Shown in pieces: positions 20,241 to 31,536 of a DNA stretch of 64,000 nucleotides. How positions within the stretch are numbered: the stretch's first letter is position 1; each line of letters begins with the position of its first letter. A program made the position numbers and the translations under genes. Source of the stretch: Tremella fuciformis. Its lineage: Eukaryota > Basidiomycota > Tremellomycetes > Tremellales > Tremellaceae. The stretch spans positions 1,426,001 to 1,490,000 of the forward strand of contig CP136490.1 in NCBI GenBank assembly GCA_032768795.1. The letters are read 5' to 3'. The notes below the pieces were generated by a model that saw only the letters and a list, made by a program, of their open reading frames with translations, made no database searches and was not told where the DNA came from.

Positions 20241-22081
20241 ATGGTCTCCTCTCATAAGACTAATCACAGCCCTGACAACACCTCGTCAGCGGTCTCACCT
20301 CATCCCGCCGCCATGACAAGAGAGACCAACTCACACGAGCCAAACGAGGCCAGCCCGCTCCTCTCGGCCCAGCCTGGGCTTCTTGCCAAGACCGCCGACC
20401 CGACAGCGGTCCCGTGGGCGCGCTTGATGCCCCTCGTCTTCCTCAGAATGATTAATGGCATGGCCTACTCGCTCATCTTCCCGTTCATCACTGAGCTCGT
20501 CACCAACCTCCCGGACGTGCCCGCGGACAAGATCGGTCTGTACGTCGGGGTAGCAGAAGGCTGCCTGATGGTCACTGAAGCAGCTGCAGGCGTCGTGTGG
20601 GCGAGGCTTGCGGACAAGTACGGCCGCCGCCCTTGCCTTGTCTTCGGGACACTCGTCACTTCGGCGGCTGGAGGACTTGTTGGCTTCAGCCGCGGAATCT
20701 GGCAGGTCTTTCTCCTCCGAGGGGCTCGTACGTCACTTTGAGTCTGCTCTGGAGGGTTCGTTGCTGATAGACAGTGGGGCTCTGCCCTTGTCCGACAATC
20801 AACAAGATCACGGCCAAAGAGCTGTCGACCAAAGAGAATAGAGATGCCCTGTTTGCCGTGTTCACCCCTGCCTTTCAGGCCGGCTTGATGCTGGGCAACG
20901 TCCTGGGCGGACAGCTTGTCCATCCGTATGGCCGACTTGTGCTTTTGGGCGGGATCGACTTCTTCCGCCGCTGGCCGTATGCTTTGCCCTGCTTGGTCTT
21001 CGCCACTCTGTACGCTCCTCGTTCCTAAGGGGGACGCGACTGACTTTGACAGGGCGTTCAGTGCAGTCTTATATGCCTACTTCAACCTTCGCGAGGTGAG
21101 CATGACGCTGGCTGTTGACCGTTTCGACGAGGTGGTCTCGGCTGACAAGGATAGACAAGACCGCCTCAAGCCAACACTCACGCGGAAACGCCTGTTTCTG
21201 CTGGTAGGACATACCTCGCTGCTTTGCGTGTGCCAGGCTTCGCACTGAGCATCTGCCTCTTTGCGGTTTTCCACCTGAGCCAGTCTTCTCTCCTGACTCG
21301 GCGCTCGGGCTGACTGTCAGTTTCATTCGCCTACGATTCGTTCTCGACGATATACACCTACACCCCTGTCTCCGAGGGCGGCCTCGCGCTCAACGTGGGT
21401 CTCGCCTGACTCGGGTGCGTATCAACATTAGCTGATCTGCAGTCAAGCGTCATCGGTCTCTATCTCGCCTCGGGCAGTCTGGGCATGATCGTCTTGACGC
21501 CATGGGTGCTGCCGCTCCTCCGGAAACGATACACCAACAAGACACTCATGACGCTCTTCATGAGCATGTGGACTCTGATAGTCCTGCTCATCCCGGTCGC
21601 ACAGTGGGTCGCCCTGCATCTTCGCAAGCTGCTTCTGCCCGTTCTTGGCCTGACCGTCCTGCTCAAGATCATCGGACTTCTGTCGCACACGTAAGCTGTT
21701 TCTATTTAGCTGCTGGGACTCGCGAGTGGCGTTGACGCAGCAGCATTTTCCACACGCTCATGATGGGCGCTTTTGATGACTATCCACACTTGATCGCCAC
21801 GGGAAGTGCAATCTCTCTGTTGACTGGCGTGAGTCCTGCTTTGTATCAGCCTCGACTGCCGATCCTGACTCCAGGCTGCCGTTCGTGCGTTCGGGCCGTC
21901 TGCTGCCGGAGGGATGTACGCCATATCAGCCCAATTCCCAGCTGGCACGTTCGGGCGCCAGCTCTCCTGGCTCTTGTTACTGGTCTTTGCGTTACCGAGC
22001 CTGGTCCTGGTCCGTCGTCTGCGCGCGGCGCACGAAGACGTGTCCGCTCGTCCCGCCCCTCGTGGCCGGTCTGCGGCGTAG
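20241..22081 (+). CDS. MFS transporter, DHA1-like
   Basis: This is a membrane transporter of the major facilitator superfamily, probably a proton antiporter exporting small molecules. After a polar N-terminus it has membrane segments beginning LMPLVFLRMINGMAYSLIF. The cytoplasmic loop signature between segments 2 and 3 is clear (ARLADKYGRRPCLVFG), followed by several hydrophobic segments (FQAGLMLGNVLGGQLV; SSVIGLYLASGSLGMIVLTP; FGRQLSWLLLLVFALPSLVL). At least six introns cut the gene, and exon edges around 21090-21440 are approximate. The tail is short and basic (RRLRAAHEDVSARP). Substrate cannot be told from sequence; related fungal proteins are grouped with YCR023C and the plant ZIFL carriers. 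It sits inside the SANT-like cluster without obvious functional link. Confidence 0.85.
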
Positions 22082-22156
22082 TAATCGCACGTCAACTCAG
22101 CCATGTATATACATGATAGCCCTCGAGTGTATATGCAACCGACGCTTATATTTCCT

Positions 22157-22572
22157 TTAGTCCTCCGCTTCATCGTCCATCTCCAGCTTGACCGGCTCCC
22201 CGAGCTTGCGCTTTTTCTTCGGGCTAGTAGCCTTGTCCCCATCGTCACTCCCGGATGCCTTCTTAGTCGGCGTCTTCTTGCTTCTACCTAGCTTGGCCAG
22301 CTCCTCGGCCACGACGTCCTCGGCGCCGGGCACGCTCTTCGCCAGCGTTTTGAGCAGCTGCTGGGCTTTCTTGTTGACACGATCTCCGCCGTTATTGGCC
22401 ACCGGAACAAGGCCAGGTCGTTGACAGATCGCCGCGCGGGAAGACAGGACCGTTGCCACTATCCCTCGGACGAGTTCGACCTGAACGTCAGCTCCACGAC
22501 TGGGTAAAATGGGGTCAATGGGCTGACGGTATGCTCGTCAGTCCATGCTTCGCCGGCTATATAGTCTGGCAT
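22157..22572 (-). CDS. Small SANT-like nuclear protein (cluster member 2)
   Basis: Exons 22572-22528 and 22480-22157 give 122 residues. Exon 1 encodes exactly 15 codons ending WTDEHT, then a GTCAGC donor. Exon 2 begins VELVRGIVATVLSSRAAICQ and continues with DRVNKKAQQLLKTLAK. The C-terminal half is a basic, probably disordered tail with a nuclear signal (SPKKKRKLGEPVKLEMDDEA). The same layout, intron position and donor are found in member 4 (23411-23821), and the same helix pattern in member 3, so the three are duplicates. The WTxE start followed by two or three amphipathic helices suggests a SANT/Myb-like fold. Function is unknown. Confidence 0.65.
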
Positions 22573-22985
22573 GACTTCTCGTCAGCCACTGCCATGCGAG
22601 ACCGCGCGCAGAGACACATACTGGTGCGATGTCCGGTATGACACTTCTGCGTTGCTCCTAACTCTAAAACTCCGCACGGAGCACTCGGCAGAGTACAAGG
22701 TTGGACAACTTAGAGTTCACGAGTACAGTTGGTGAAGGGCGAGAGAGTTTTCACGAAGGGTTGTCATGGATATATAGACGTCAAAGGGGGTCTGGCCCTC
22801 CGCCCATCCGAATAGACCTGTAGCCTTGACAACCGTCGTCAAGTCCGGGCTCCCTTCCCAAGAGGCCTACGTGTCGCAACACCTCAGCCTGCCGACCGCC
22901 CGCAATGTCGAATGAACCTCTCTCCACCCTCTTCCGCATCGCTACGTGCACAACTCATCACTGAACAACGGCGCATACCGGCCAG
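22573..22985. promoter_or_regulatory. Divergent promoter between SANT-like members 2 and 3
   Basis: These 413 bases separate two divergent paralogues. A TATATAG element at 22771-22777 could serve as a TATA box for the rightward gene. No other clear motif is seen. Confidence 0.35.
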
Positions 22986-23367
22986 ATGCCATCCCCGACC
23001 AAAGACAAGAGCACCCAACCCGGTTTCTTCCCATGGGAACAGCGCCACACTGTATGTTCCACTCTCAACAGCCATACGGTCCTCGGTGCGGGCTGACAGC
23101 CAGGACGCCCTGATTGGCGGGATCATCCAGACCGTCTTGCAGCACAAGGGCGAGATCTACGCCACGCCCGGTCTGGCGGGCGAAGTGGACGGCCATGGGA
23201 GCGATAGGATCCGGTCCAAGGTGGAGCAGGTGTTGCGGCGCCTAGCGAAGGAGCACGGGCTGGACGAGGGGGTGGTGAAGGCCAGTGGGGCGCGCGGGAA
23301 GCGCAAGACCGCGCCGACTCAGGTCAAGGAAGAACATGCATCTGGGAAGAAAGTCAAGGCGGAGTAG
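22986..23367 (+). CDS. Small SANT-like nuclear protein (cluster member 3)
   Basis: Exons 22986-23051 and 23104-23367 give 109 residues. Exon 1 ends FFPWEQRHT and exon 2 begins DALIGGIIQTVLQHKGEIYA, followed by DRIRSKVEQVLRRLAKEHGL and a basic tail (RGKRKTAPTQVKEEH, GKKVKAE). The intron lies at the same codon and phase as in members 2 and 4. The conserved pattern is W-x-x-x-H-T, then I-x-x-V/A-L, then R-x-x-K-x-x-Q/E-x-L-L/R. It is the only one of these three on the plus strand. The WT of the first helix is replaced by WE, so it is the most diverged copy. Confidence 0.6.
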
Positions 23368-23410
23368 TGATAGAACGATCTACCGGCATCATGCATGGTC
23401 GTCAAGCTAC

Positions 23411-23821
23411 CTAGAAGTCTGCCTCGTTCTTCATCTCGGGTTCAGGCTTCGCCTTGCGCTTCTTCGCAGGCGATGGCGACGGTGTCCCGTCGTCCTGCTG
23501 CTCGATACGCGCTTTGCGCCCTTTGCCTCCTGCAAGCTTCTTCGCTTCCTCCTCGACGATCGCCTCCGCCCTGGGATGCGCGGCGCAGAAACCCCGGAGG
23601 AGCTGCTGAGTCTTCTTGTTGATCTTGTCGCGGTAGTTGCTCTGGGATACGTGGCGCAGTTCAGGCAGCGTATAGTAGTCGGGCCGCGCGGCCAGAGCCT
23701 GGTGCACAATGGCCCGAAGCAGGACGACCTGTTTTCAGTACCGAGTGTGACCGCGCGGTATGAGGGAGCGGCTGACTGTGTGTTCGTCGGTCCATGAAGG
23801 TTCACGGGCAGGAGAAGGCAT
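23411..23821 (-). CDS. Small SANT-like nuclear protein (cluster member 4)
   Basis: Exons 23821-23777 (15 codons, MPSPAREPSWTDEHT) and 23728-23411 give 120 residues. Exon 2 reads VVLLRAIVHQALAARPDYYT, then DKINKKTQQLLRGFCA, then an acidic-basic segment and a nuclear-type tail (SPSPAKKRKAKPEPEM). Exon 1 length, intron phase and the GTCAGCC donor are identical to member 2, and the WTDEHT hexapeptide is unchanged. Members 2 and 4 are therefore the closest pair even though member 3 lies between them. A histone- or DNA-binding role is plausible from charge and fold, and unproven. Confidence 0.65.
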
Positions 23822-24020
23822 GTTGCAAGCGGTGATGTGTCAGTTGTCGCCTGTCTCGTTTTGCTGTTGGAAGAAACTGCGCAGAAAAGGCTCTGGGCGG
23901 CCTAGCGCTGATGCGGTCCGAGCACAGTCGTTGCCAGGCAACAGTGTGAGTTTTGGTACTCAAGTCATAAGTGCATCAATCGTTTACTTCTATTCGTAGA
24001 TCGGCATCGCCAATGTCCCC

Positions 24021-26865
24021 CTACCGTGGCATAGCAGCCAGCATGAACACCAAGCGGTCTACCGCCTCTTCGACCTTCTGCTCGGTCGACTTGCTCCCCG
24101 CTACTCATCAGCACACATCGTCCCAAAGGACGGGCATGAACATACACTCATGGCCTGCGTTCTCGTAAATACGGCCCAGGAAGACATTCCTGTTTCCCTT
24201 CTTCTTGCCTGTCTTGTCAGCCTCGACAGAAACGCACTTCAGCAGGAGAGACTCACTTTGTAGCTCGGCGAGATACTTGAGCGAGTGCCCTGGGATGACC
24301 CGCGTGTCGTGGTCACCGGTAGTGACCAGCACGGCGGGATAGGTGACCTTCTCGCTCGCTCGTACATTGTGCAGAGGCGACATGGCATGGACGAATGGCA
24401 GCACGGCCGGATCGTCCGGGTCGCCATATTCGGCTGTCCATAGTCTTCCAAGTGTCTGTGCGTCAGCGGAAGATCCGCGCTGTCTACCGCCTATACTCAC
24501 AAATAGGTGGAACCGTGTCAGATCCAGTACGCCCACATCTACAAAGACCGCGCCAAACAGCTGAGGATCACGGTTCGTGCATGCCGCAACGAGCAGGCCG
24601 CCGTTCGACACGCCGTACGTTGCTGTCAAGGCGGGTGTCGTAAGTCTGCGCTCGCCTTGCAGGTACCGGGCAGCGTGGGAGAAGTCTTCGAATGAGACGA
24701 AGCGGTTGACAGCCACGGCGCAGTCGTGCCACTCTTTGCCGTACTCGCCACCGCCGCGAATACATGCCACAGCAACGCTGCATTCGTCAGCAGGACTCTG
24801 TGTCATGGTGAATGACACTCACATGCCGTTCAAATGACGCATGTAAGTGGTGAAGAGCGGACTATAGTGCGGGGTGATGGCCACAGCACTGCCTCCATAT
24901 GCGTGCAGGAGGACGCTATTGGGCTTGGAGATGTCCAGATCTCTCCGGTGGCAGATGAACAGCGGAATGAGGGTTCCGTCGTAGCTCGGGTAGAACGCCT
25001 GCTCGCAGACGAGATCCTCGGCCTCTGGTTCGATAGCATCGAGTCTCGCGAGCTTGACCTCTGGTCCCTCAGAGCTTCGGTAAACTTGCCCAGAGAGGAC
25101 ATATGGCGGGGCAACGAAGGTGTCGACAGTGAGGTAGAAGTCGTCCGAGTCTGCGCGGCAAGCAGCAGCAGAGATGGATGCGTGCAGGGGAATGACAGTG
25201 GCATGCTCGCCGTGCGAGAAGTTCTCGATCTCCTCGTCGGGAACCGGCAGGTGCACACCGGGCCGAGTGTGGGCGTGGTCTCGGGTGCCCTTGGCGTCGG
25301 ACGAACCCATGGGTACACCAGTCCGCGCGTCAGCAAAGACGGCCGCTGCGCATGCGTGCTTGAGGTAGACGAGGACGAGCAGTCTGTCAGCGACAAGGTG
25401 GGCGCGCTGGAGGATGAGGCCGGCCCGATCAACGGGCACCAGCTCGGTTAGGTCAAGCACCGCTCCAGGCGATGAGGCGTCGTATGTTACCGCAGACAGG
25501 GAGAGTACGCGGCCTTTGATGTGTCCTTCGGCTGTGCTGAAGAAAAGATGAGTGTCGTCGGATAGGGTGCCACAGTCTGATGCATCAGCCACCTGGTCAG
25601 ATGCGTCGCAGAGTGACATAACTCACAGGTCGTCTCGCCGGTAAAGCTGTTCGAGATCCACCTAATTTCTTCCCTCAACAACCTCGCGAGCTCTCTGCCG
25701 ACTTCCGCGCCATCCATCCGGTCAAGCGCAGCGGGAAGCTCGAAGATCATACATTGCGTTTCGGGGTTGGTGTTTCTGTACACGTCCCACATCAACCAGC
25801 GGCGCGCTTTGCCGGTCTCGTCCGCAGAGCACACCACCGGCCGGCCGGTGATGAGTGAGGCCGCCTCGGGGCCTTTGCCGTACCACACGAGGACGTCCTC
25901 TGTCTGTGGCGTACCGATGTGGTGGTAGTAGATGCCGAACTGGCCGTCCGCACCAGAAAAGGCATTGTCGGATGTCGTGGCCGGCAGAGAAGCGACAGCG
26001 ATGGGGCGTTTGTACAAGAAGCCTCGCGAGTTGATGTAGCTGACCCCGAAGGTGAACTTGGACTCGGTCAGATCGGCCTCGACGGGCTTAGCGGTGTTGG
26101 TGTCGAATGTGCGGATGGATTGCCAGTCGCTCCTGTGCCGGTCAGCCGGGATCCGCCGGCCACAACAGGCAGGGAAGGACTCACCCGGATCCTTGGAGGA
26201 TGGCGGTCCAGTACCGCCCGCACGGGCTCCACGAGTACGCATACAGGGAGATGTGTTCCTCTGCATTCGGATCAAAGATTAATTCGGGACCGGTGCTGTG
26301 TCCGTTCGTGGCGCCGCTGCCGTTGGCGGTCAACGAGGACGGCGCCTGTCCAAAGTCCCGCTTCAGATCTTTGGAACGGACCATGATGTCTCTGGCCCAA
26401 TCACCGCGGTTGTATAGCCAATAGTAGTATCCGTCTCCCTGCAGCATCGGGCACGAAGTCCGCTCGTACGAGTACGAGTGATGGACGACCTGTTCCAGCT
26501 GCGAGCGGAGGGAGTGCGACCGGAGGAACGGCTTGGACAGCTGGATGTCAGCCGCGGCTCGAGCCTATAGACATGATGGCACTTGCCTCATTCTGCTCGC
26601 GCATGAAGCGCTGGGTGTCGTCCGACTCGAGGTCTTCCAGCTCGCGCCAAGGATCCTCTATCCTGACGCCGAGGCGGTCCTCGGTGACACCGCCTTTGGA
26701 CGGAGGTGTAGGGTATTTCCACCCGGCTCTGCCAGGCAGCGTCGGTACCCAGTTGCCATTCGGCTTGTCAAACGCCAGCGGGTGATGCTTGCCAGTGAGG
26801 CGGTCCAGCACCGGGATGCGCGAGTGGTCGAGTGACGAGACGGGCGCCCCGGAAGACGAGTTCAT
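24021..26865 (-). CDS. Prolyl oligopeptidase (S9A)
   Basis: This cytosolic serine peptidase cleaves short peptides after proline. The N-terminus carries the family motif EDPWRELEDLESDDTQRFM, followed by the beta-propeller region. The catalytic domain shows GGSAVAITPHYSPLF, CIRGGGEYGKEWHD, the nucleophile serine in YGVSNGGLLVAA, the aspartate in VTTGDHDTRVIPGHS and the histidine in NAGHESGSKSTEQK. The last intron was placed at a GTATGT donor near 24140 because it gives that AGHES join and ends VDRLVFMLAAMPR. At least seven introns are present, and the length is roughly 770 residues, near the family norm. The upstream gap of 761 bases should hold its promoter. Confidence 0.92.
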
Positions 26866-27626
26866 CGTGCGTTAACGAAGTGTCGAAGTACAGGCAGAAG
26901 TGACAAGAGGTATTACGACTCGGACGCCGTCGTGTGAGCATGCTGGGTCTACTCGGCTCGCCTTCTTGTACAGCCCTCGGAATCCCTGTCTTCCAGCAAC
27001 GGCCCCGACACCACCTCGAGCGGCGTCGGGCGAGCCGGAGAACCAAGAAAGTCTGGCGGCTGTTTCGACCGGGCCCACATGGCGGCACTTGGCGAGGAAG
27101 GGGGTAAAACAGGCGCTTGAGCAGGCGTCAGATAAGCTCATCGCCGCTCCGGTCCACGTATCCACCTCCGAAGCCGAGCGCCAGTCAGTCACAAGGGGTC
27201 CAGAAGAGAAGCGCCTGACCTCCCGGATGAACCGGCCAAGGGACAGGGCACAGCCAGGGTGGGCGTTTCTTCATTTAGAGCTGCATAGGCGCGGGGCTGC
27301 GAGGAGGCGAACTTTGCAGACTTGTACGTACTCTTGCTGTATCTTTCTTTTTCGAGCCAAGAGACGCGCTTCGAGTGGAAGATTGGTGTGAAACGACCTG
27401 CAAAGATAAGGGCCGTTTGCAGCCTGAGGCAGCCGAGCATGCACGCAGATACACACCAGCCAAGGGTGCATTTGGCAGGCGCTTGATTGGCTGGGGGCGA
27501 GGCAGCGCCTCCGACTCGTGTCGATTCTTTTGATCAGCCTCTGTCTCACTCAACGATCTAGCACTGTAGGCCCCACACCACCATAGCCTTGTCCTCGCCA
27601 TCAGTCCCCGTTACCGCCCAGGCAAC
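26866..27626. other. Divergent intergenic region, no supported gene
   Basis: These 761 bases lie between divergent start codons. A 163-codon plus frame at 26900-27391 and several minus frames are open, but they are Arg/Pro-rich shadows of GC-rich DNA with no family motif or clean splice sites. Probably promoters and 5' UTRs. Confidence 0.35.
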
Positions 27627-28650
27627 ATGACCATCCCCGCCACGCCGCCCAGCGAGGGCTCGGGCGAGCCCAGGCCCCAGTCCACCGTCCGCATGTATGC
27701 CAGTCGGGCATCGTATCACCTGACCGCGGCGCGCGAGATCCTGCGCCTCTCACCCGTCGCCAGCGTCGCCTTTGTGCACCCCGGGGACGATCCCGGCTCG
27801 GGTCACACGAGTCCCGCGAATGGCGCGCCGGGGTTTAGGCCAACGAAAGGGCAGCGAGAGGAGACGGTGATGAACGAGCCTTTGCTCGCTGTCTTGATCC
27901 CTGTGGACGAGGACGACGAGCCCGGGGAGGAATTCGACGGGTGGAACGTGTACTTTCACACGTGAGTGGGAGTTGACAACGATGGGAGTGGACGTGCGGC
28001 AGACGCTGATCAGAGCAGACATCGATTCTCTGGGCTGATGGAGGCGATTGAACGGGGTGTCACGGCCATCACAGCGACAGCGACGATCAGTGGGTCCAGC
28101 CTACGAGAAATCTGAGTTGTGCTGACGGACAGTCGACGGTCTCGTATTCTCTCCAACAGCACACGACCATTCTCTCAACTACCGCTCTGCGACTCTCCAC
28201 CTCTGCCAGCCCAAGATCCTCCCGCCCACACCCGAGTTCCTCGAGGAGAAACGCCGGGCGCTCGCGGCCGTAGTCGATGTCGTCACGGGGTACGGCCGCT
28301 CAGCGGCCATCGGCCCGCCCGACGACCCCAACACCAACCGCACCTCGGTCGTGCGGTGCAAGATCGCGGCCGTGTCGAGCAAGCAGCGGTACGGCGGGTG
28401 GAACTACGCCAAAGAGCCCGCGCTGGGCCCGGACGAGGACGCGGGCGAGACGGCCAGCGAGGGCTTCAAGGGCGTCGTGCCGTGTTGGACGTCGTGGGGC
28501 GCGCCGATGGGGTACGGCCGGGATGCGCAGGAGGTGGAGGAGGTCCTGCGGGCCCGGGAGAAGGAGGGCAAGGAGTTTGCGCATATGAGCGCGTGGGGGA
28601 ATGAGGGTGCGAGGCTGGATGGCCTTGGCAGGAGGAACAAGGCAAAGTAG
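27627..28650 (+). CDS. Pyridoxamine 5'-phosphate oxidase-like flavin-binding protein
   Basis: The order of blocks fits the Pyridox_ox_2 group of split-barrel FMN-binding proteins: YASRASYHLTAAREILRLSP, VASVAFVHPG, LLAVLIPVDEDD, FHTHRFSGLMEAIERGVTA, DGLVFSPTAHDHSLNYRSAT and TSVVRCKIAAVSSKQRYGGW. Three exons join in frame (FHT|HRFSGL and ATI|IDGLVF). Length is about 290 residues. Such proteins are probable FMN-dependent oxidoreductases or flavin chaperones with no agreed substrate; the catalytic residues of true PNP oxidase are not evident. The C-terminus is charged (REKEGKEF, GLGRRNKAK) and may be flexible. Confidence 0.75.
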
Positions 28651-28865
28651 AGCAGAACGGGGACGTGCACCCCCTCTCAACTCGTATGCCAGCACACCCA
28701 TTCCTGCATCATAGCATCCACGAGCCCCGCTAGCCCTCCTAGAGAGACTCCTCATCTGTAGACGCACACACAGACACTAGACGATTTGCATAATACCATC
28801 AACATTGCGGGTTCATGCACATGATGCGTTGTAGAGTAAATGCACAGCTCCGAGCTAGACTTCCC

Positions 28866-30778
28866 CTAGGCCTGCTTCAACGCCCCTTCCAGGATTCTCA
28901 GATCCGACAGCAGCTTCTCCTCCTCCAAACGTCTGCCGACCAGCTGCAAGCCAACCGGGGCATTCTCGTACCACGCTGGGTTCCACTCGGCCCACACCTC
29001 TTTCTCCATAGCACTTCGAGGCTCGAATGGCGGCCAAGAGGCCGCATCCTGACCTGCCTCAGCCCCGACTGTCAACGAGTCTTCGACTGGGAAGGTGACA
29101 GCGGGCCAGTCAAGGATATTCCACATGCCCGTGTAGCCCCAGTGGCGAGATCGATCATGACGCGGCGCCAGTGACGGCGCACCCGGGCACAGAATAGCGT
29201 CAACCTGACCGCCCACAACCTGCTCGAGCGAGTTCCACGCCTCGACTCCGTCCTGCCTGAGCTTCTCCCGCACCTTGGCGAGATCCCACAGGCCTGACGG
29301 GTAGGCTACACGCTCTTCGGGCACACGAGTTTCCAGCAGCCACTCGATGAGCGGGACGGCTGGCTCGCCTGACAATGCTAGGTGGTCTCGGTACTCGTCG
29401 CCCTTGTCTTGCAGACACAGTGTGAACAGGAGTTTGTCGCTCTCAGCAGGACGGACCGGCGACCATGGTACAACGGTGTGACCCGCAGCGCGCAGAGACG
29501 CGGCGGCCGCGCGGAGGGCAGACAGTATCGGCGGATGTGGGAGAACCATGCCGTCGTCGAGCATCAGAGCGATCGTCAACTTTCTCCCGCCGCCGGGCAG
29601 AACAGGTTGCGCTGAGTTGGCCAGATCTGGGGCTCGAGTCGTCGGGTAAGGGGTCCAAGGTTTGTTGATGAGCTGAGCTTCGAGGTGCCAAGGGGATATC
29701 GTGGGGGAGAGGATGGAGGAGCAGAACAGCTCCAAATCGTCCACACTACGCGCCAGCGGGCCGACAACGCCCATAAGTGCGTCCATACCGTCGTGAGGGC
29801 CTTGCAGGCCGGTATGCGGTAGTCGTCCTACTGATGGTCGAAGACCGTAAATCCCGTTCCACAATGCGGGAAGTCTAGGTATCAGCTTCTCTACCAAATG
29901 TAGCTTGGCTGTTGTTCTAGCAAATTGTCCCACTCACCGAATGGATCCAGCTATGTCTGTACCAATGCCAAGCGGGCTCCCACGCATCGCAACAAGGGCA
30001 CCCTCACCACCGCTGCTACCGCCCGAGCTGAGATTTTTGTTATGCAGGTTTGTTGTCCGGCCGTAGATGTTGTTGTGTGTCTCAATAGCCTACAGATCAG
30101 TGTCAGATCCTCGTCCACATACACATCTGGGTCACTCACTAACAATGACTGAGGGTTGGCTGTCTTGCAATAGATGACTGCCCCCGCCAGTCGGACGCAC
30201 CGCACCGCCACTGCGTCCTTTGTTGCAACACGCCCATACGCCCAGCCAACAAACCCAGTAGCTGCGTCCGTCCCCTCCATGTTGATGTGATCTTTGACGC
30301 TGACAGGCACGCCGTGCAAAGGACCGATGGTATTGCCCGTGCGCGCTTGGTAGGCGTCCAGCTCAGCTGCGCGTTTGAGACCGGCATCGAAGCAGATCTC
30401 CGTGAGGCAGTTGGTAATGTCCTGAGCGATCGTTGCGGCTCGAATGTAGGCCTTGATCACCTGGACCGAAGTGTATTTCCTCGCTCGAATAGCCCCGGCG
30501 AGCTCTGTCGCCGACAGACAGACAATCTCCTCTTCTTGTGAGGTGAGGATCGAGCTCCGAACCTCATGAGGGCCGTGCGCCGAGGACGACTCAGACACAC
30601 GGGAAGACGGGTCGAGCAGTGCTTCTCGCTCGGCTCGTTTTCGAGCCGCAACAGCTTCCCATTTGCCGATCTCGGCGTCCAGAGGAGTAGTCGAAGGCGA
30701 CTTTGGCGGTGTGAGTGGGCCCACCGCCTTCCCGGCCATAGTTGACTCGTACTGACCGTTTTCGAGGTGAAGGCGCAT
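28866..30778 (-). CDS. Acetamidase-type amidase
   Basis: This amidase-signature enzyme hydrolyses a carboxamide to acid and ammonia. The Ser-cisSer-Lys triad is present: Lys in [12 protein letters not shown], Ser in [17 protein letters not shown] and Ser in [11 protein letters not shown]. The N-terminal region has the usual fungal order ([20 protein letters not shown], then [13 protein letters not shown]). The C-terminal half ([46 protein letters not shown]) is typical of yeast and Aspergillus acetamidases. At least three introns interrupt it, and length is roughly 580 residues. The substrate could be acetamide, formamide or another small amide. No signal peptide is seen. Confidence 0.9.
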
Positions 30779-31536
30779 TCTCTAGTGTCTGCGGAGGGCA
30801 CGTCGAGCTTGGCGAATGATCAAACTTGCTTCTTTCCAGCCGTATTAATCGTGGGCTCGGCGTGGCCGATGCGTGCCGTCCACCCGGTGTCGGCTACGCC
30901 TGTCACGCGGTCAAATCTCGCGCTAGTACCCAGCGCTACTCTGACAGCTCGCATGTCCGCCTGATCTCGCCTCTTTTGGAGGCAGGCGCGCGCTCGATCG
31001 ACACTGTCCAACGAACGAGCGCCGCTGTGAACAAATACAAGAGGCGCCAGAGAAAAGCGCTCTGCTCTCCTTTTGCTGGAATACGTCATCCTGAGAAAAC
31101 AGGCGCCCCGAAAGCAGGTGCACATGGTTTAGAAGGCAGATCTTATCTCCGGCCGGCTCACAGAGAGACTGGCGCCAGTCGTCTTTAGGAACGATCGGCC
31201 TAATTTTGCAACAGAAACCCACAAACAGCCGCCGCCGTCGCCGCCATCGCTCGCACCTGGTGATTGCCCGAGAAGGACTTCTGCCGGTCCACTCCGCCGT
31301 GTCTTCTGGCTTGGGGCGCATGTGGGGACAGGCGTGACCTGCTCAATCCTGCTCTTCTCATTCGTCGATCACGAATAGTTCTGGCGAGGAAAGCCGCCTG
31401 ACCCAGACGGCGGTCGCAGTCCGGCAGGGTTCCGTCATCGCGCAGCGCCTATCCCTGATACGGGACGACCGTCTGTTCGCCGAGCTCGACGGTGGGTCCA
31501 TTGCAAGCCGCCGCCAAAGGCATATATCAACGGTGT
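30779..31536. other. Divergent intergenic region, no supported gene
   Basis: These 758 bases separate the amidase and the oligopeptide transporter, which are transcribed away from each other. Open frames on both strands lack family motifs. CATATATC at 31521-31528 lies too close to the ATG at 31537 to be a convincing TATA box. Confidence 0.35.

Noticed and set aside
26900..27391. 163-codon plus-strand frame in the gap after prolyl oligopeptidase
   Set aside because: Arg/Pro/Ala-rich translation without motif, and comparable frames are open on the minus strand; no splice pattern fits.
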